From Epiperipatus broadwayi (lineage: Eukaryota > Onychophora > Udeonychophora > Euonychophora > Peripatidae): a stretch of 64,000 bases of DNA. Position numbers and translations under genes: made by a program. Of the stretch, positions 48,180 through 59,720 are shown in pieces. The notes beneath the pieces were generated by a model, which was not told where the DNA came from, did no database searches, and saw only the letters and a list, made by a program, of their open reading frames with translations. Location of the stretch: the NCBI GenBank assembly GCA_028023455.1, contig JAQFVV010000014.1:685336-749335 (forward strand). Direction: 5' to 3'. The stretch's first letter is position 1. The number at the start of each line of letters is the position of its first letter.

Positions 48180-49140
48180 AGGGGAAAGAGAAGAATAAAA
48201 GGCTAAAGTCTGGCAATTCCAAATGAAGGAAAATGAAACCATATCAAATAAAACATATCCCAAAGACCTACACAGCAACTGCGCCAATGGTGAAGAGATA
48301 AAGAGACTGATGATTAAAAGATAACATGATCAACCTGGACAATTAAATTTGAAACTATATGTTAGAATATCATAACAGCTAATCTAATAACATAATTATA
48401 ATAAATTATTTGGAAAAAAAAAATCGTTAATATTTTTTTCAAAATCTGATTGGTTGTTTTATCTGTTCATGCTTGATAAATAAAATATTTAATAACTTTT
48501 TTTGATAAAATGAAGATCTTAAATTTTTTTTTTTATTACTTTTACTGTAGGTTTTCTCAGCAGCATTTGTAGTAATTTATAATGTTACAAATATTATTAA
48601 CACATTTTCCAAATTCAGATTTGATGGAAATAAACTATGTTCATTAATTATTATATTTAAAAGAGCTTTATTCACTGCTGTTTAATATCCAGAATTATTG
48701 AAAAAAATATATATTAAAAAGTGTTATTGCAGCTTCATAAAATATTTATTCAAACAAAAAGGTAAATTAATTCATATTTTAATATTTTTATTGTTCATTA
48801 CAGTTTTGTTTTTATTTTTTCATAAACAACTTTCTGCCATTCCTAGATGTTTACATGAGGTGTCTAACTTGCTCACCTTGTCCTTGGTGTATTCCGTGAA
48901 TTAAGGCGTTACATAAAAGAAAAAAGTGCTTTTTTTAATAAGCTAAAATTTTCATTTAAAGTTTAAAGCATGTGTAAATAATAACAATTGTTATCAAGTC
49001 ATTTTTAAAGCATTGGTTTAAATTGCAAATGTCAAATTATTTTGTAAATGTAATTGAATGGAAGCTTAAAGTTTATTGCAATTCTAAAGTTGCTAACTCA
49101 AATTAAAGGTCACTGGATCTATTTTTAGCTGGTAGAAAAA
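48180..49140. other. AT-rich DNA, no gene seen
   Basis: An A/C-rich stretch to about 48320 may be the untranslated tail of the preceding retrotransposon fragment. The rest has no signal. Confidence 0.4.
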
Positions 49141-49144
49141 AAAC

Positions 49145-49222
49145 GTATTTTTTTTGAGTGGTTGTGTGAATACGTATGATCTCTTTTTTGAGTGGGTGTG
49201 TGAATACATATGATCTCTTGAG
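49145..49222. repeat. Tandem duplication of about 42 bp
   Basis: The string ttttttgagtgg(t/g)tgtgtg with aatac(g/a)tatgatctctt occurs twice in direct order. Confidence 0.8.
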
Positions 49223-49759
49223 AAACTAATTTTGTAAATTTTTTTTTGTTTAAAGTTTTAGGATAAATATTTTAACTATTTTTTGGTTTTTACTAATAGA
49301 GTTACACTGAATTAAAATATTATTTTGAAAAATTATTTTTTTTAAAAAATATCCTTTTAAATAACAAGATGTATTTCAAGTAAAAACTAAAAAAAATGAT
49401 TTTCTTTAATGAAGATTTTGATTTGCATTATATTTTAGAAACTTGTTAATGTGCAAACAATCTGTATATTTATTTATTTATTTAATTTTTTCTTTACATA
49501 TGCTTATTTATAAAACATTATAAATAAAATAGCAAACATTTTAAAATAAAAATTATCTAATATTTCATTGTAATATGTATTTTAAACTTACATCATATAA
49601 ATTTTAAAAATAACTTTAAATAAATAATGTAATGAATAAGATAATTAATTAACATATTAATTTAGTTTAGATGGCTATTTGTATATTTGTAATTTAAATG
49701 TGTGTGTATATATATATATACAAATTATTAAAATATGCTATGGTAACCAATAGACATAT

Positions 49760-50560
49760 ATTTTCAAAATATATGCAGATATTGTGATAACCTTCTCAAA
49801 TTTTAATTTTAGTATATCAAAATCTTTATCAGATTGCTTGGAAAATATATGGCAATATTATTTGCTTTCTTGGTTCTTGGAGAAATGGCAAATCTGACAA
49901 ACAATGTTGTTCAGGGCACATGTAAAATCAAACCCAGATAAAAACCACCATTCTTTAATATGGCTAAATATTAAACTTCACTAGGCAGAGATAAATTTTT
50001 CTTTCTAAAAGTTTTGTGAATTAATAATATATTTAGAAATGTGTAATAATTAATAAGGACAGTGCTTCAAACTATGTGTATTAACTTTTCCAACTGTTGT
50101 TAATATTAATGCACTAACTTCTGTATCAAATTGTTTAGAAAATGTAAAATGATCATTTATATTTGCTTTCTCATTTCTTTTAATAATGATAAATCTGAAA
50201 ATTGATATTATTCAGGGTGAATTTCAAATTAAATCCAGATATAATCTCTGTTTCAATATAGCTAAAATATTAAGCATCACAATGCAGAGTTAATTTCTAC
50301 TCATTTTTAAAAGATTTATGTATTAATAATTTAATATTGAATTAAATTGTAATTTAATCAAATTATTATATTTAATAATTATTAAATACTATACTTGTAA
50401 TTTTATAAAAAACAATGGAAGTGATAACATTTCCAAACAGTGTTAATGTGAATGTTTATTTTTTTAAAATTATAAAGCAAATTTAAAATGGCTATTTATA
50501 TCTGGTCTCTAATTGTTCCTTGTGAATTTTGATTTCTAGCTGTATTGAAAAGAGACTGTG
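49760..50560. repeat. Diverged tandem repeat of about 300 bp
   Basis: Boxes tcagattgcttggaaaat/tcaaattgtttagaaaat (49829, 50127) and ttcaggg...ccagat (49909, 50210) recur with a period of about 300 bp. A third, much weaker copy may start near 50430. No coding potential. Confidence 0.6.
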
Positions 50561-52190
50561 TTTAATTTGAACTTTTTCTAAATCATGTGTGACATCTATT
50601 TTAAAAGATCTCTCGTTTAAAAGTAAAAAATCAGATACTAATTGCCATTTTGTGTTTTCTGGTCAATCAGATAAAGAATAGTGCATATTAGTAGCATTAG
50701 AGAAGCTTCATGACATTAAAATTGAATAAATATTTAGAGAAAATTTTAAGATTTAATTTATATACTTTTAACATTCATTGACAGTTTCATTGATGACAAT
50801 ATTTGAGGCCTTATTTAAGTTTATATTTTTTTAAAAAAAATTAAGTTCTATTGTCACAATAGAAGCAATCTAAATACATTATCACTCTTTACAGAGCTCC
50901 TGCAATTTTTCCAAATATATTTTTCTATTTAAAATTGAAGTACAATTTCATTGTAAAGATTATTTTAAATATTCATTTTAACGTTAAAGAAAAAGACAGA
51001 CGATATGAAGAAGATTATTAAAGTTAGTGACAAATTTATAAAACAATACAAAAAATAATATAGACTAAAAATAATGGTAAATGGAGTACAATAATATATG
51101 GTTCAATTATTTTTAAATACTTTTATTGAAGATGAAAAATCAGTGGATTTGTTTGCTTTTGTTAACATGCAAGTGGGCAGTATAAAGATTTTTTTTTTCA
51201 ATTTAAGAACATTTTTTAACATTTTAAAATTGATATTTAATATATTCATGTTCAATATTACTTGTTAAAATTTTATACATTTGTTTAAAATGTTAGTGAA
51301 AGTGATAGGGCATATTAATTTTTTAAATAGATGATTTAGTTTCTTAGATAGGAAAAGTAAGAGAAATGTTTTAAATTATGTTCATTACCAGTTTTTATTT
51401 GTTAAGATTTAAGTAACAAGGAAGTTGTTTATAATATAATTTTGTCAAGCTTTTTTTAAAAAAACATTTGTTTTTCAAATAAAAAGATAAAATTTAAACA
51501 TAAAAGTTACTTACTGATTTCTTATACATATATAATTATGTACACATCTTAAATGTGATATATATAAAGAGTATATATTGACACGTCATATTGTTACAGA
51601 CTACGTTTCACCTGTTTTACCCTATAACTCTATCTGTGCAACTTTAAACCTTCTTGAGTACACTTACATCAAAATAAACATTGTTATATATATATATATC
51701 AGTGCACATATATTTATGTGAGAACAGACTGTGATATATTATCGGTTTAGGTATATTACAGTGGATCTATATTTAAAAATTAGATCTTTTAAAATTACAA
51801 TTTTATTTAAAAAGGGTCAATTCATTAGTTTCATTGAGAATTGCATATATATGTATAAAATTTACCTAGGACCGGCATACATATATAATGAAGTGTGTTT
51901 AACAGATTTGCTAAATTTTCTAAAGTTAAATTTAAATATTGTCAATAAAAAATCACACCGCACACCTGGTCATAAAATAGTGCATCGACTAAGTTTCTAA
52001 ATATATAATTTTGCAATAATATTTTCAAAACTGAAACTTAGTCAATAACAAAATGCAGTCAACCAGCACTATTTTAGATTCTTTTGGGACTCAAGGTATC
52101 TAGCCAAACTAAATTTATTTAACTAAAAAAATTAAACAATAGTTAAGTTAATTTTTACAATTTTAAAATTGAAGTTGTAAACAAGTTCTA
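50560..52190. other. AT-rich DNA, no gene seen
   Basis: The frame at 51731-52000 is open for 89 codons but shows no motif, conserved composition or splice context. (TA)n tracts occur at 51684-51699. Confidence 0.4.
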
Positions 52191-53060
52191 ATGGATTCAC
52201 CCCACTGTGAATCTAGCTTGTAGAAAAATAATATAGGATTTGAAATTGATATAAATGGCTTATAGTTTGGCACTTTAAAATATACCCCACAAACTTATAT
52301 GTGTGTTTCTACCTGAATCTATGCCCATTTTAATTTTATAATGCACGAGTAGGAGGACTGCAGATTTCATGTTTTTTTCCATGGGGAACACTCATCTCCA
52401 ACCCATCCTACATGCCATGGCGTGTGATTATCATCACCACTGGGATGGAGAGTTCAAGCCACAGCCTGCTGCCAAGAGAAGACTATCACCAAACAATCTA
52501 TCTGAAGAAGAGTGTCATAATGCCCACCTCCAAGTGCCTGACATCCAAGCTATAGAAAATTGGTAATAATTTTTTGAAACCACAGAGCTCTTAAATTAAT
52601 TTTTAATCTAATTTAAATATTAAACTAGCTAATGTAATCTATGAACATTCAATCTTAATTAGTAATTTCTTTTAAATTAAATCATTTCTAAAGTTCAAAT
52701 TGCAAAACTTGCCTGAATTTTAACTATTGTAAATTCATCTTTTAACTTGTAATAACTGTAACCAGTTATTTTAAATTCTCTTTAAACTGCCATCATGCCT
52801 ATAACTATTGTTTTAAATTGTTTCATTTCATTTATTTAATATAAATGTTATGATATGCCAATATTACATGGCAGAAAATAACTATTTTAATATCTTTTAA
52901 CAAGAGATCACTATAAGCTCTCCAGCTTGATATTTAACAATGCTGCTTTGCATAAATAAATCGCTGCTTCAAAATCCTATTCTAATAGATAACAACTGGC
53001 TGCTATGTGCTCGTTATTCTGTTGTTGATATTATAGTTTTTAATCTTTCATCTTTTTTTA
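52190..53060 (+). repeat. Diverged dispersed repeat, copy 1
   Basis: Shares ordered boxes with 58230-59030, including cc(a/g)cagagctct, catatgccaatatt-like, aaatcctattct and tgtgctcgttatt. Identity is perhaps 60-65% overall. Copy 1 contains an open frame not shared by copy 2. Confidence 0.55.
52369..52566 (+). other. Exon-like open frame, unidentified
   Basis: A 65-codon frame has balanced composition (HHHWDGEFKPQPAAKRRLSP and PDIQAIENW). It is preceded by an actgcag acceptor-like site and ends at ttg/gtaata, which resembles a donor. It is far less AT-rich than its flanks. The paralogous repeat at 58.4 kb does not keep the frame, which argues against a conserved exon of the repeat. I do not recognise the peptide. 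Confidence 0.3.
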
Positions 53061-53895
53061 GCAAATTATTTAATCTTTTGACCAATTTGCCCCCTGATGA
53101 ATTTTTTGTAAGTATTATACATTAAAATGTGTATAAAATGGTATATTTTATTATAATAAATTTTTTGATGAAAATTTTGCACTAAAATGTGGGAAATTCA
53201 AAATTGTTGCTCTTACAATAGACATAAGCTCCGCCCTGACATATTCAGCCATTGTCTGTTGCCAAGGCTGTAAAATGTGTGGCGTTTTATGATATTGTAG
53301 TTTCCAATGATGCAAAAAACATGTTTATTTGTGAATTTATTATGGTTTTAGATATTTTTTAAAAAATAATTTACACTATATTATTAAATATCAAGAAATA
53401 TAAATTATTAATAACTTATTTTAACTTGAAATACTTTATTTTTAAAAATTTAACATTATTTTAGCAGCTAACATAAATGTGACCTGAAGCAATTTACAAG
53501 ATTAGTTTCTCATAAACAATTTACTTTATATTTATGAGTAAGAAAATATTGCATTTTTGCAATAAATATTGAAAAAAGTTAAAATATTTAGAGCATAATT
53601 CATTAGATGTGAGAGAAATAAATAATAATTTTCATTTGGATGTTTAAAAATAATAAGAATTAAAAAAATATTTCAGATTTTATCAACTGAAAATAATCTT
53701 TCTAGAAACGATGACATATAAAGTCTTTGTTTTGATTGTGATCTTATTTTTTTTAGTATTTACGGAAACAAAATGGGAACATTTAAAATTTATTTCAGTG
53801 GGAAACAAAAATGTCTACCAAATGAAGTCAAATTTATTATTTTTTGATAAGTAATAATCATTTTATTATATATTTTACATTGATGAATAATAATG
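53061..53895. other. AT-rich DNA, no gene seen
   Basis: A short GC-richer patch at 53219-53285 has no interpretable frame. The rest is low-complexity. Confidence 0.4.
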
Positions 53896-53898
53896 ATA

Positions 53899-54200
53899 TT
53901 TTTTTTTAGTATATTAAATGCTTTTATTGACTGTGCATTAAAAAGCAAAAAAGTAATTGTTTCTTCAACCACAATTGGAGCTTTTTAGATTTAAATTGAA
54001 ATATAAACATGGAGATGTTATCCAGAAATTAATTAAGTCAATTTTTATTTTTTATAACAAAGGATTGACTTAATTAATTTCTGGCACCCCTCCCATGAGT
54101 CTATTTCAAGTTAAATCTAAAACTCCAATTGTGGTTGAAGAAACAATTATTTTATTTCTTTATAGTGCAGTCAATAAAAAGCATTTAGTATAAAAAATTT
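53899..54200. repeat. Foldback palindrome, arms about 140 bp
   Basis: Left arm 53899-54041 and right arm 54065-54200 are inverse complements with small gaps, sharing ccagaaattaattaagtcaa, ccacaattgga and aatgctttttattgac-like boxes. The spacer is only 23 bp. The plus-strand RNA would form a long hairpin. Confidence 0.85.
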
Positions 54201-55125
54201 TTTTATCTCTATCATTTCAGTGATATCAATGATATTTGTTTGTTTTTGCATCTATATATTTTGCTTTTTATCTCTCCTGATTCTTCTCAACGTACATATT
54301 TTTATACTTTTTTTTAAATCTGAAGTCTCTGTAATGTTCTTCCATTGGGAATTGAAGTCTAATATCTGTATACAAGAACTGTTAAATGATATCTACTAAA
54401 AAGACAATTTGTAATACAGATTTAAAAAAAAATATTAGGTTATTTCTATCGAAAATACTACATCCAAATTTAATTTAATGATTAATTTTATTCACCATGT
54501 TTTCATCTCTATTAATGTTCTGATTAAGATATTTGTAATTGTTAATTTTTTTAATTCATGATAATTTTTTATGTCTGTGAACAACTGTTGGAAATTATTT
54601 TGACCTTTTATTTATCTTTATTAATACTTTCTTTCATATGATAACTTCTAATATTTCTGAATTAAAACATTATTTCAAAAATCATCTTATTGGCCACACA
54701 GTCTAGGTGGTTTAAATAATAACCATCCATTTTTATTCCCATACCTGCACATTTAATTCTATCAAGCACTTCTCATAAGACTACTGTAAAATGTTATGGA
54801 GACCTTATCATGATGTACTCATATGAATATTAATCTTTTTAGTGTTCACGTGCAATTTAAATATTGCAATTGTATTAAATATATTCAATACATCATAATT
54901 TTGACAATAATGAAGTTATAAAATTACAGTTGTAAAATCTTTATACACATCAATTTTACAAACTGTTAACTGACATTTGCATTAGAAAACAATTTCTTAA
55001 AAGTTTGATATGATTGTCTCATGCAAGTTGATAGCTTAGAATTCTGTCTTCTAAATTCATTTCATTTTTGCTTTATATATATATGTAATAATATTATAAT
55101 TCAATGTCTGTATTTCTTCAACTCA

Positions 55126-55785
55126 ATATATGTAATCTTAAAATTGAATATTTATAAATACAGTAAATAGATATATGAAAAGTATAACTTTAAAAATTTT
55201 ATCCACTTAGGAGCGCTTTCAAGTATCCTCGAAGTTTTTGTCAACTAACACATTGAAAGGCTAACAATTTTACAATTCCATGATGTTAACATTTGCCGCC
55301 TGTCTGTTAATTAAGTCTTGTTTGTATTTGTGTATTAGCATAGCTTCTTTTATTTTCCATTTGTTGTTATTTTGTTCAATTTGCAATATTTTGACATTGT
55401 TATAATTGAAGTTAAAACCATAAATACATGACTTATTATGGTCACATTATTATTTACTTCGCAATTTTGCAAACATTATTAGCAAATAATAATATTTGTC
55501 ATCCGTTTTTTATGACCATAATAAGTCACATATTTATGGTTTTAACTTCAAATATAATAATGTAATATACCAATACAAAGAAGACTTAATTAACAGGCAG
55601 GCAGCAAACATTAAGATCACGGAATTGTGGGAAGGTTAGCCTTTAAAAGTGTTAGTTGACAAAGACTATGAGTATAGTCGATAGTGGTCCTAAGTGGATA
55701 ACATTTTTAAAGTTATGCTTTATATATATCTAATTACTGTATTTATAAATATTCGATTATAAGATTACATATATATATATATATA
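55126..55785. repeat. Large foldback, arms about 265-330 bp
   Basis: Left arm about 55126-55452 and right arm about 55506-55770 are inverse complements. Shared segments include cataataagtca, aattaagtctt, ggcggcaaatgtt-like and atccacttagga. The left arm has an insertion of about 60 bp. The right flank runs into a (TA)n tract and the repeat at 55.8 kb. Confidence 0.85.
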
Positions 55786-56222
55786 TATTGAAACAATAAC
55801 CTTCCAAGCCCTTATTGTTTCATTATCAAACCTAATGACACACTCATCTGTGCTAAGTTTGAACCTATTTAATGTTAATATTTTTAAAATAGCTTGTAAA
55901 ACACTCATGTCTGTCTAATAGTATTATTTATTCACATACGAAAGAACACTATAATTAGATAGGATTTGTAAAATTATAGCATACAAAGCTTACTTATGAT
56001 TTATAAAAATGTTTATTATATTATTAAAGTTAGAAGTAAATTATTAATTTTATTGTTAACATTGTAAATTCGTATGTGGATATATGATCTGTGCTATATA
56101 TAGTGAAGGCATGATTTTAAAATTTATAAAAGTTATCTAAAAGTATATGAAATGTTTTTTAAAGATTTTCTTGTTTTATATATATATATTTCAGGGCAAA
56201 AGTTTTTTGAAAATATGTTTAA
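55785..56222 (+). repeat. Dispersed repeat interrupted by a TTAA transposon (left part)
   Basis: Matches 63547-63992 almost end to end, from gaaacaataaccttccaagc to ttcagggcaaaagttt. Its first 32 bases form a perfect 10-bp hairpin (gaaacaataa with ttattgtttc). The match stops exactly at TTAA 56219-56222, where the transposon is inserted. It resumes at 57876. Confidence 0.88.
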
Positions 56223-57113
56223 CTACTTCAGCTTCAAGCCGCCATATTGAACTTTTTAAAATACTGGCATGAGACACAATTTTCATAATAACTTCAGTTT
56301 TAATTATGTTAGAGCAAAAACAATTACATTGCTAGAAACTAGAAAAATTAAGGAAAACAATAAGCATAAAATAAATAGTGATAACTATATAAAAAATAAG
56401 TTAAAAAAGAAATTTTCACATCCGAAATAATTATTATTTTATTGTTTGTTCATAATTTGGAAATTAACATTAACTAAAATTCAAAATACATCTTCAGTGA
56501 TAATTTCTTTCTATTCCTTACAAAATTATCTTTCTAAACATGTATAATATGTCTTACCTGAGATAATCCACAGCTTCACAATCTCCAAAAGAAGTTGGAT
56601 ATGACTTCTTCATTTTTATCTTGTACCCCAAATGTTCTAAATGTCAAAGGCGTCTATAAAGAAAAAGATTCATCCTAATAAAAAATACAAAAGAAATTAT
56701 CATAGCAATTGGCTTCTTATCTGTCTAAAACTAGAAATTGTAGACTACTTTCTATACCACTGATAAAATGAGTTTCATCTCTTCATTTTATATTTTTTTG
56801 TGTACAATAATGTTTATATTCTTTGTGGTCACCAGTGTTTATATTCTTTATGCACTGCACAAGTGATGTTTATATTCTTTATATACAGAAGTGATGCTAT
56901 CTTTTTATATTTATTGTACCACAGATATAATTTATTTGCATATAGTCTATAGATTTGAAAATAATGTTATGAAACATATAGCAAAAGCAAAGCATGATCA
57001 AGCATAAACAAGTTTCAGAATTGGATTATATGTTTGTGTATACAAAGTTTGTATATATTTGATTATTAGTTTTATAACCCATTGCTTGTAAAACATATTA
57101 TATAAACATAATT

Positions 57114-57149
57114 AATGATTTTCAAAAAGTATACTTTTTGAAAATCATT
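57114..57149. repeat. Perfect 36-bp palindrome
   Basis: The sequence aatgattttcaaaaagta is followed immediately by its inverse complement. The sister element has only one half at the equivalent site (about 36370-36386), so the palindrome arose in this copy. Confidence 0.9.
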
Positions 57150-57480
57150 ATTTTTATAAAAATAAGAGGATTATTGTAGATAGAACTTTAGATAATCACG
57201 ATATGAATTATATACTAATAAGTTAATTACGATATGAATTCTATACGAGTAAATATATAATTACAAATTAAATCATACTAATTTTTCGATAAGTATGAAT
57301 TCTATGTGAGCATAAATAAATGTATTACAAACTATCTTTAGAAAATTATGATAAATATGAATTCTATAGAGCATATACGAACACAAATATATAATTACAC
57401 ACACACCAATATTTCGATAAATATGAATTGTATATGAGCATAAATATATAACTACAAATTAGCACACACTAATTACAAAC
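57150..57480. repeat. Expanded internal minisatellite of copy B
   Basis: Four to five diverged units of the type atatgaattctatatgagc followed by ataaatatataattacaaa. Copy A has about one unit (36245-36330), which accounts for most of the length difference between the copies. Confidence 0.7.
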
Positions 57481-57875
57481 TAAAATTACTAAAAAATATA
57501 TTTTTTCCAAAAATTTAAAAAAAAAGTAAAAATTTTTACTTACAAATAATTACGTTGATATATAGGCCTTACCGGAGAAAATTTCACATCCAGCCCGTAA
57601 AGCATTTTGTCTTTTATCGTTTCGTGATAAGTACAAAAATTATCAAAAAAACAAAAAAAAATAAATACTGTGGTTGATTAAAAAATTCGCCAAAAATCTA
57701 AATTTCAACCGATTTTTTTGAAATAAAGATCGTTTGAAAGCTAACATATACAGCTAAAAACGGCCATATTTTCTTTGACATCATGATTATACTTTTTACA
57801 TCAGCAAAGAAAGAAAATAACATGTCATCAAATGATTACCCAAGTGCTCAAATTACGCTGACAAACCGGAAGTAG

Positions 57876-58230
57876 TTAAAAGTTATATCAAAATATATTT
57901 AAAAATTATCTAAAATTATGTTAAAAGGTTTTTCGTAAAATATGTTAAATGTAAAATTAAAAATAAAAACTGGTTAAGTAGTTAAAAAAAATATTTTTGG
58001 TTGTAAACAAGAATGTCATAAACAGCCGCACCTGCATTCCGTAAAAGTAAAATTAGTTCAATATCTCACTAATTAAAATCACCTTAGAAAAGATTGAAAG
58101 TTATTTTTAAAATCTGAATTGGAAATTATTTACAATGAAAACATCTTAACTATAATAGCTTAGGGAATGGTTCTAATATTCCATGAGTAATCTCAGATAA
58201 ATTTTATAATATTTAATTAAATTCTTGAGT
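57876..58230. other. Continuation of the interrupted repeat, then AT-rich DNA
   Basis: After TTAA the sequence ttaaaagttatatc continues the repeat as at 63990. The homologue runs off the window end, so the right boundary is unknown. No gene is seen. Confidence 0.45.
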
Positions 58231-59030
58231 TAATGAGTCCTAAGGTGATAGATTCCAATAATGTAAGTGCTTGGGACCAAACCTATAAATCCTGCTGTAT
58301 TTTTAAACCCGAAGATAGACAGCCTTTTTTAGAAAGCAATTTCTGTCAGTTTCTACATCTGTTTATTTTCTAATATGTCCGGCTAAAAACGGGCATTCTT
58401 TGCTGTTACTCCGCAAGTAGAGTGAGGTGTCTCTCATCGCAATGTTTAACTATCTTGCCACCAGCAGATTCAAGCCTAACAGATCGGGAAAGATGATGAT
58501 ACCAGTTGCCCAGTCAAATTCAACAAACTTATAGCCCAGCACTTGCAGTCCAGATGAATAATAGCTGTTCAGTTTTATTTTTAAAACCGCAGAGCTCTGT
58601 GTTATTTTTATATAAGTTAGTTAGATCTCTTTAAAATAATTATAAAACTAAGTGTAGCTATAATTTAAACCTGTTTAATATTTAAAATAATGTTTAAATT
58701 GCTATCAAAATTGATGTTGCTAAAGTTAAAATGATCTGACTATTTATATTTCCCTTTCACTTAAAAGTAAATTACAAGTGTCTAATTTAAGATTATATCA
58801 CTGCAGTTGTGTCTATATTTCTTTGCTTATTTCAGTTAAATGCTTATTATATTTCATATGCCAATATTTCGAAACAGTGAGCACTTAATTTAATGTTTTT
58901 AAGAAGATATTATTTAAACATCTTCATGTAATTTGTTTTATAGCATCACCTTTCTGCGCGCTGTTTTGAAATCCTATTCTTTATAAATAATGACTTGCCT
59001 TGTGCTCGTTATTATTTTTATTAATGATGA
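58230..59030 (+). repeat. Diverged dispersed repeat, copy 2
   Basis: Same-strand partner of 52190-53060. The segment 58380-58560 is GC-richer and contains ccaccagcagattcaagcc, the counterpart of the exon-like part of copy 1, but with stops. Confidence 0.55.
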
Positions 59031-59419
59031 TTTAAAATGTGAAATGTGGCTTGTTTTAATCAACAATTTGAAAGCTTAAACTTTATAGTTTTATTAAGAA
59101 TTAGATTAGCCTTGATGATAGTTATAAGTATATTTGTCATTTAAGTTCTTCCTAAGTCCATAGAAATATACTTTTCCTCCTTAAAGTATTAATTATCTAT
59201 AAAGTAACCAAATAGCTCCAGTGTGTTGAAGCAAAGATTTATTAATATTCCTGTCAGTAGCATAGACATTTATTATCAGGCTACACAAGAGTTGGTTCCA
59301 ATTTGATAGAGCTAATATACTATTGTCTTGTATTTCATATTCTTTGCTTGGCAGATGTGATCTATTATTTTATTAAATTTCTTCTTGTTTTGCTGCTTAT
59401 ATATGTGATATGTATATTA

Positions 59420-59720
59420 AGATGGAGCCATGGTGAAGCTGGCACATCTTCTCTTATAGGGTAAAGCAGTAGTGAAGCCTGAGCCAAGGCTAGGTTAGCA
59501 CAAAGTCTCCCACCATTTCTGAACACAAATGTTCTTTAGCCGCAGCATGACGATCGGTTTCAGGATACCGGCATTGGTCGTAAGAACCCTGGAGTCATTT
59601 ATCCATCTGTAGGAGTGACTTTTCCTATTGTCATTTACCTGTTCCATTGTGCATTGGTAAAATCTTATGCAGCCAACTCTCCCACATTTACATAGCACTT
59701 TCAGCATTGATCGTGAAATT
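59420..59720 (-). other. GC-richer island with a 70-codon minus-strand frame, unidentified
   Basis: The frame (59495-59707) has a Cys/Trp-containing peptide with HSYRWINDSRVLTTNAGILK. Composition differs sharply from the flanks. It could be a decayed repeat or transposon gene. I recognise no family and see no splice sites. Confidence 0.28.

Larger units (their letters stand above)
56223..57875 (+). mobile_element. TTAA-flanked DNA transposon, copy B (1.65 kb, non-autonomous)
   Basis: The element begins ctacttcagcttcaagcc directly after TTAA (56219-56222) and ends ccggaagtag before TTAA (57876-57879). The terminal inverted repeat starts CTACTTC. The uninterrupted target exists in the paralogous repeat at 63985-64000 (gtttaaaagttata), with one TTAA, so both the insertion and its 4-bp duplication are shown directly. 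This fits piggyBac-type transposition. No transposase frame remains. An inverse copy lies at 35828-37326. Confidence 0.88.
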
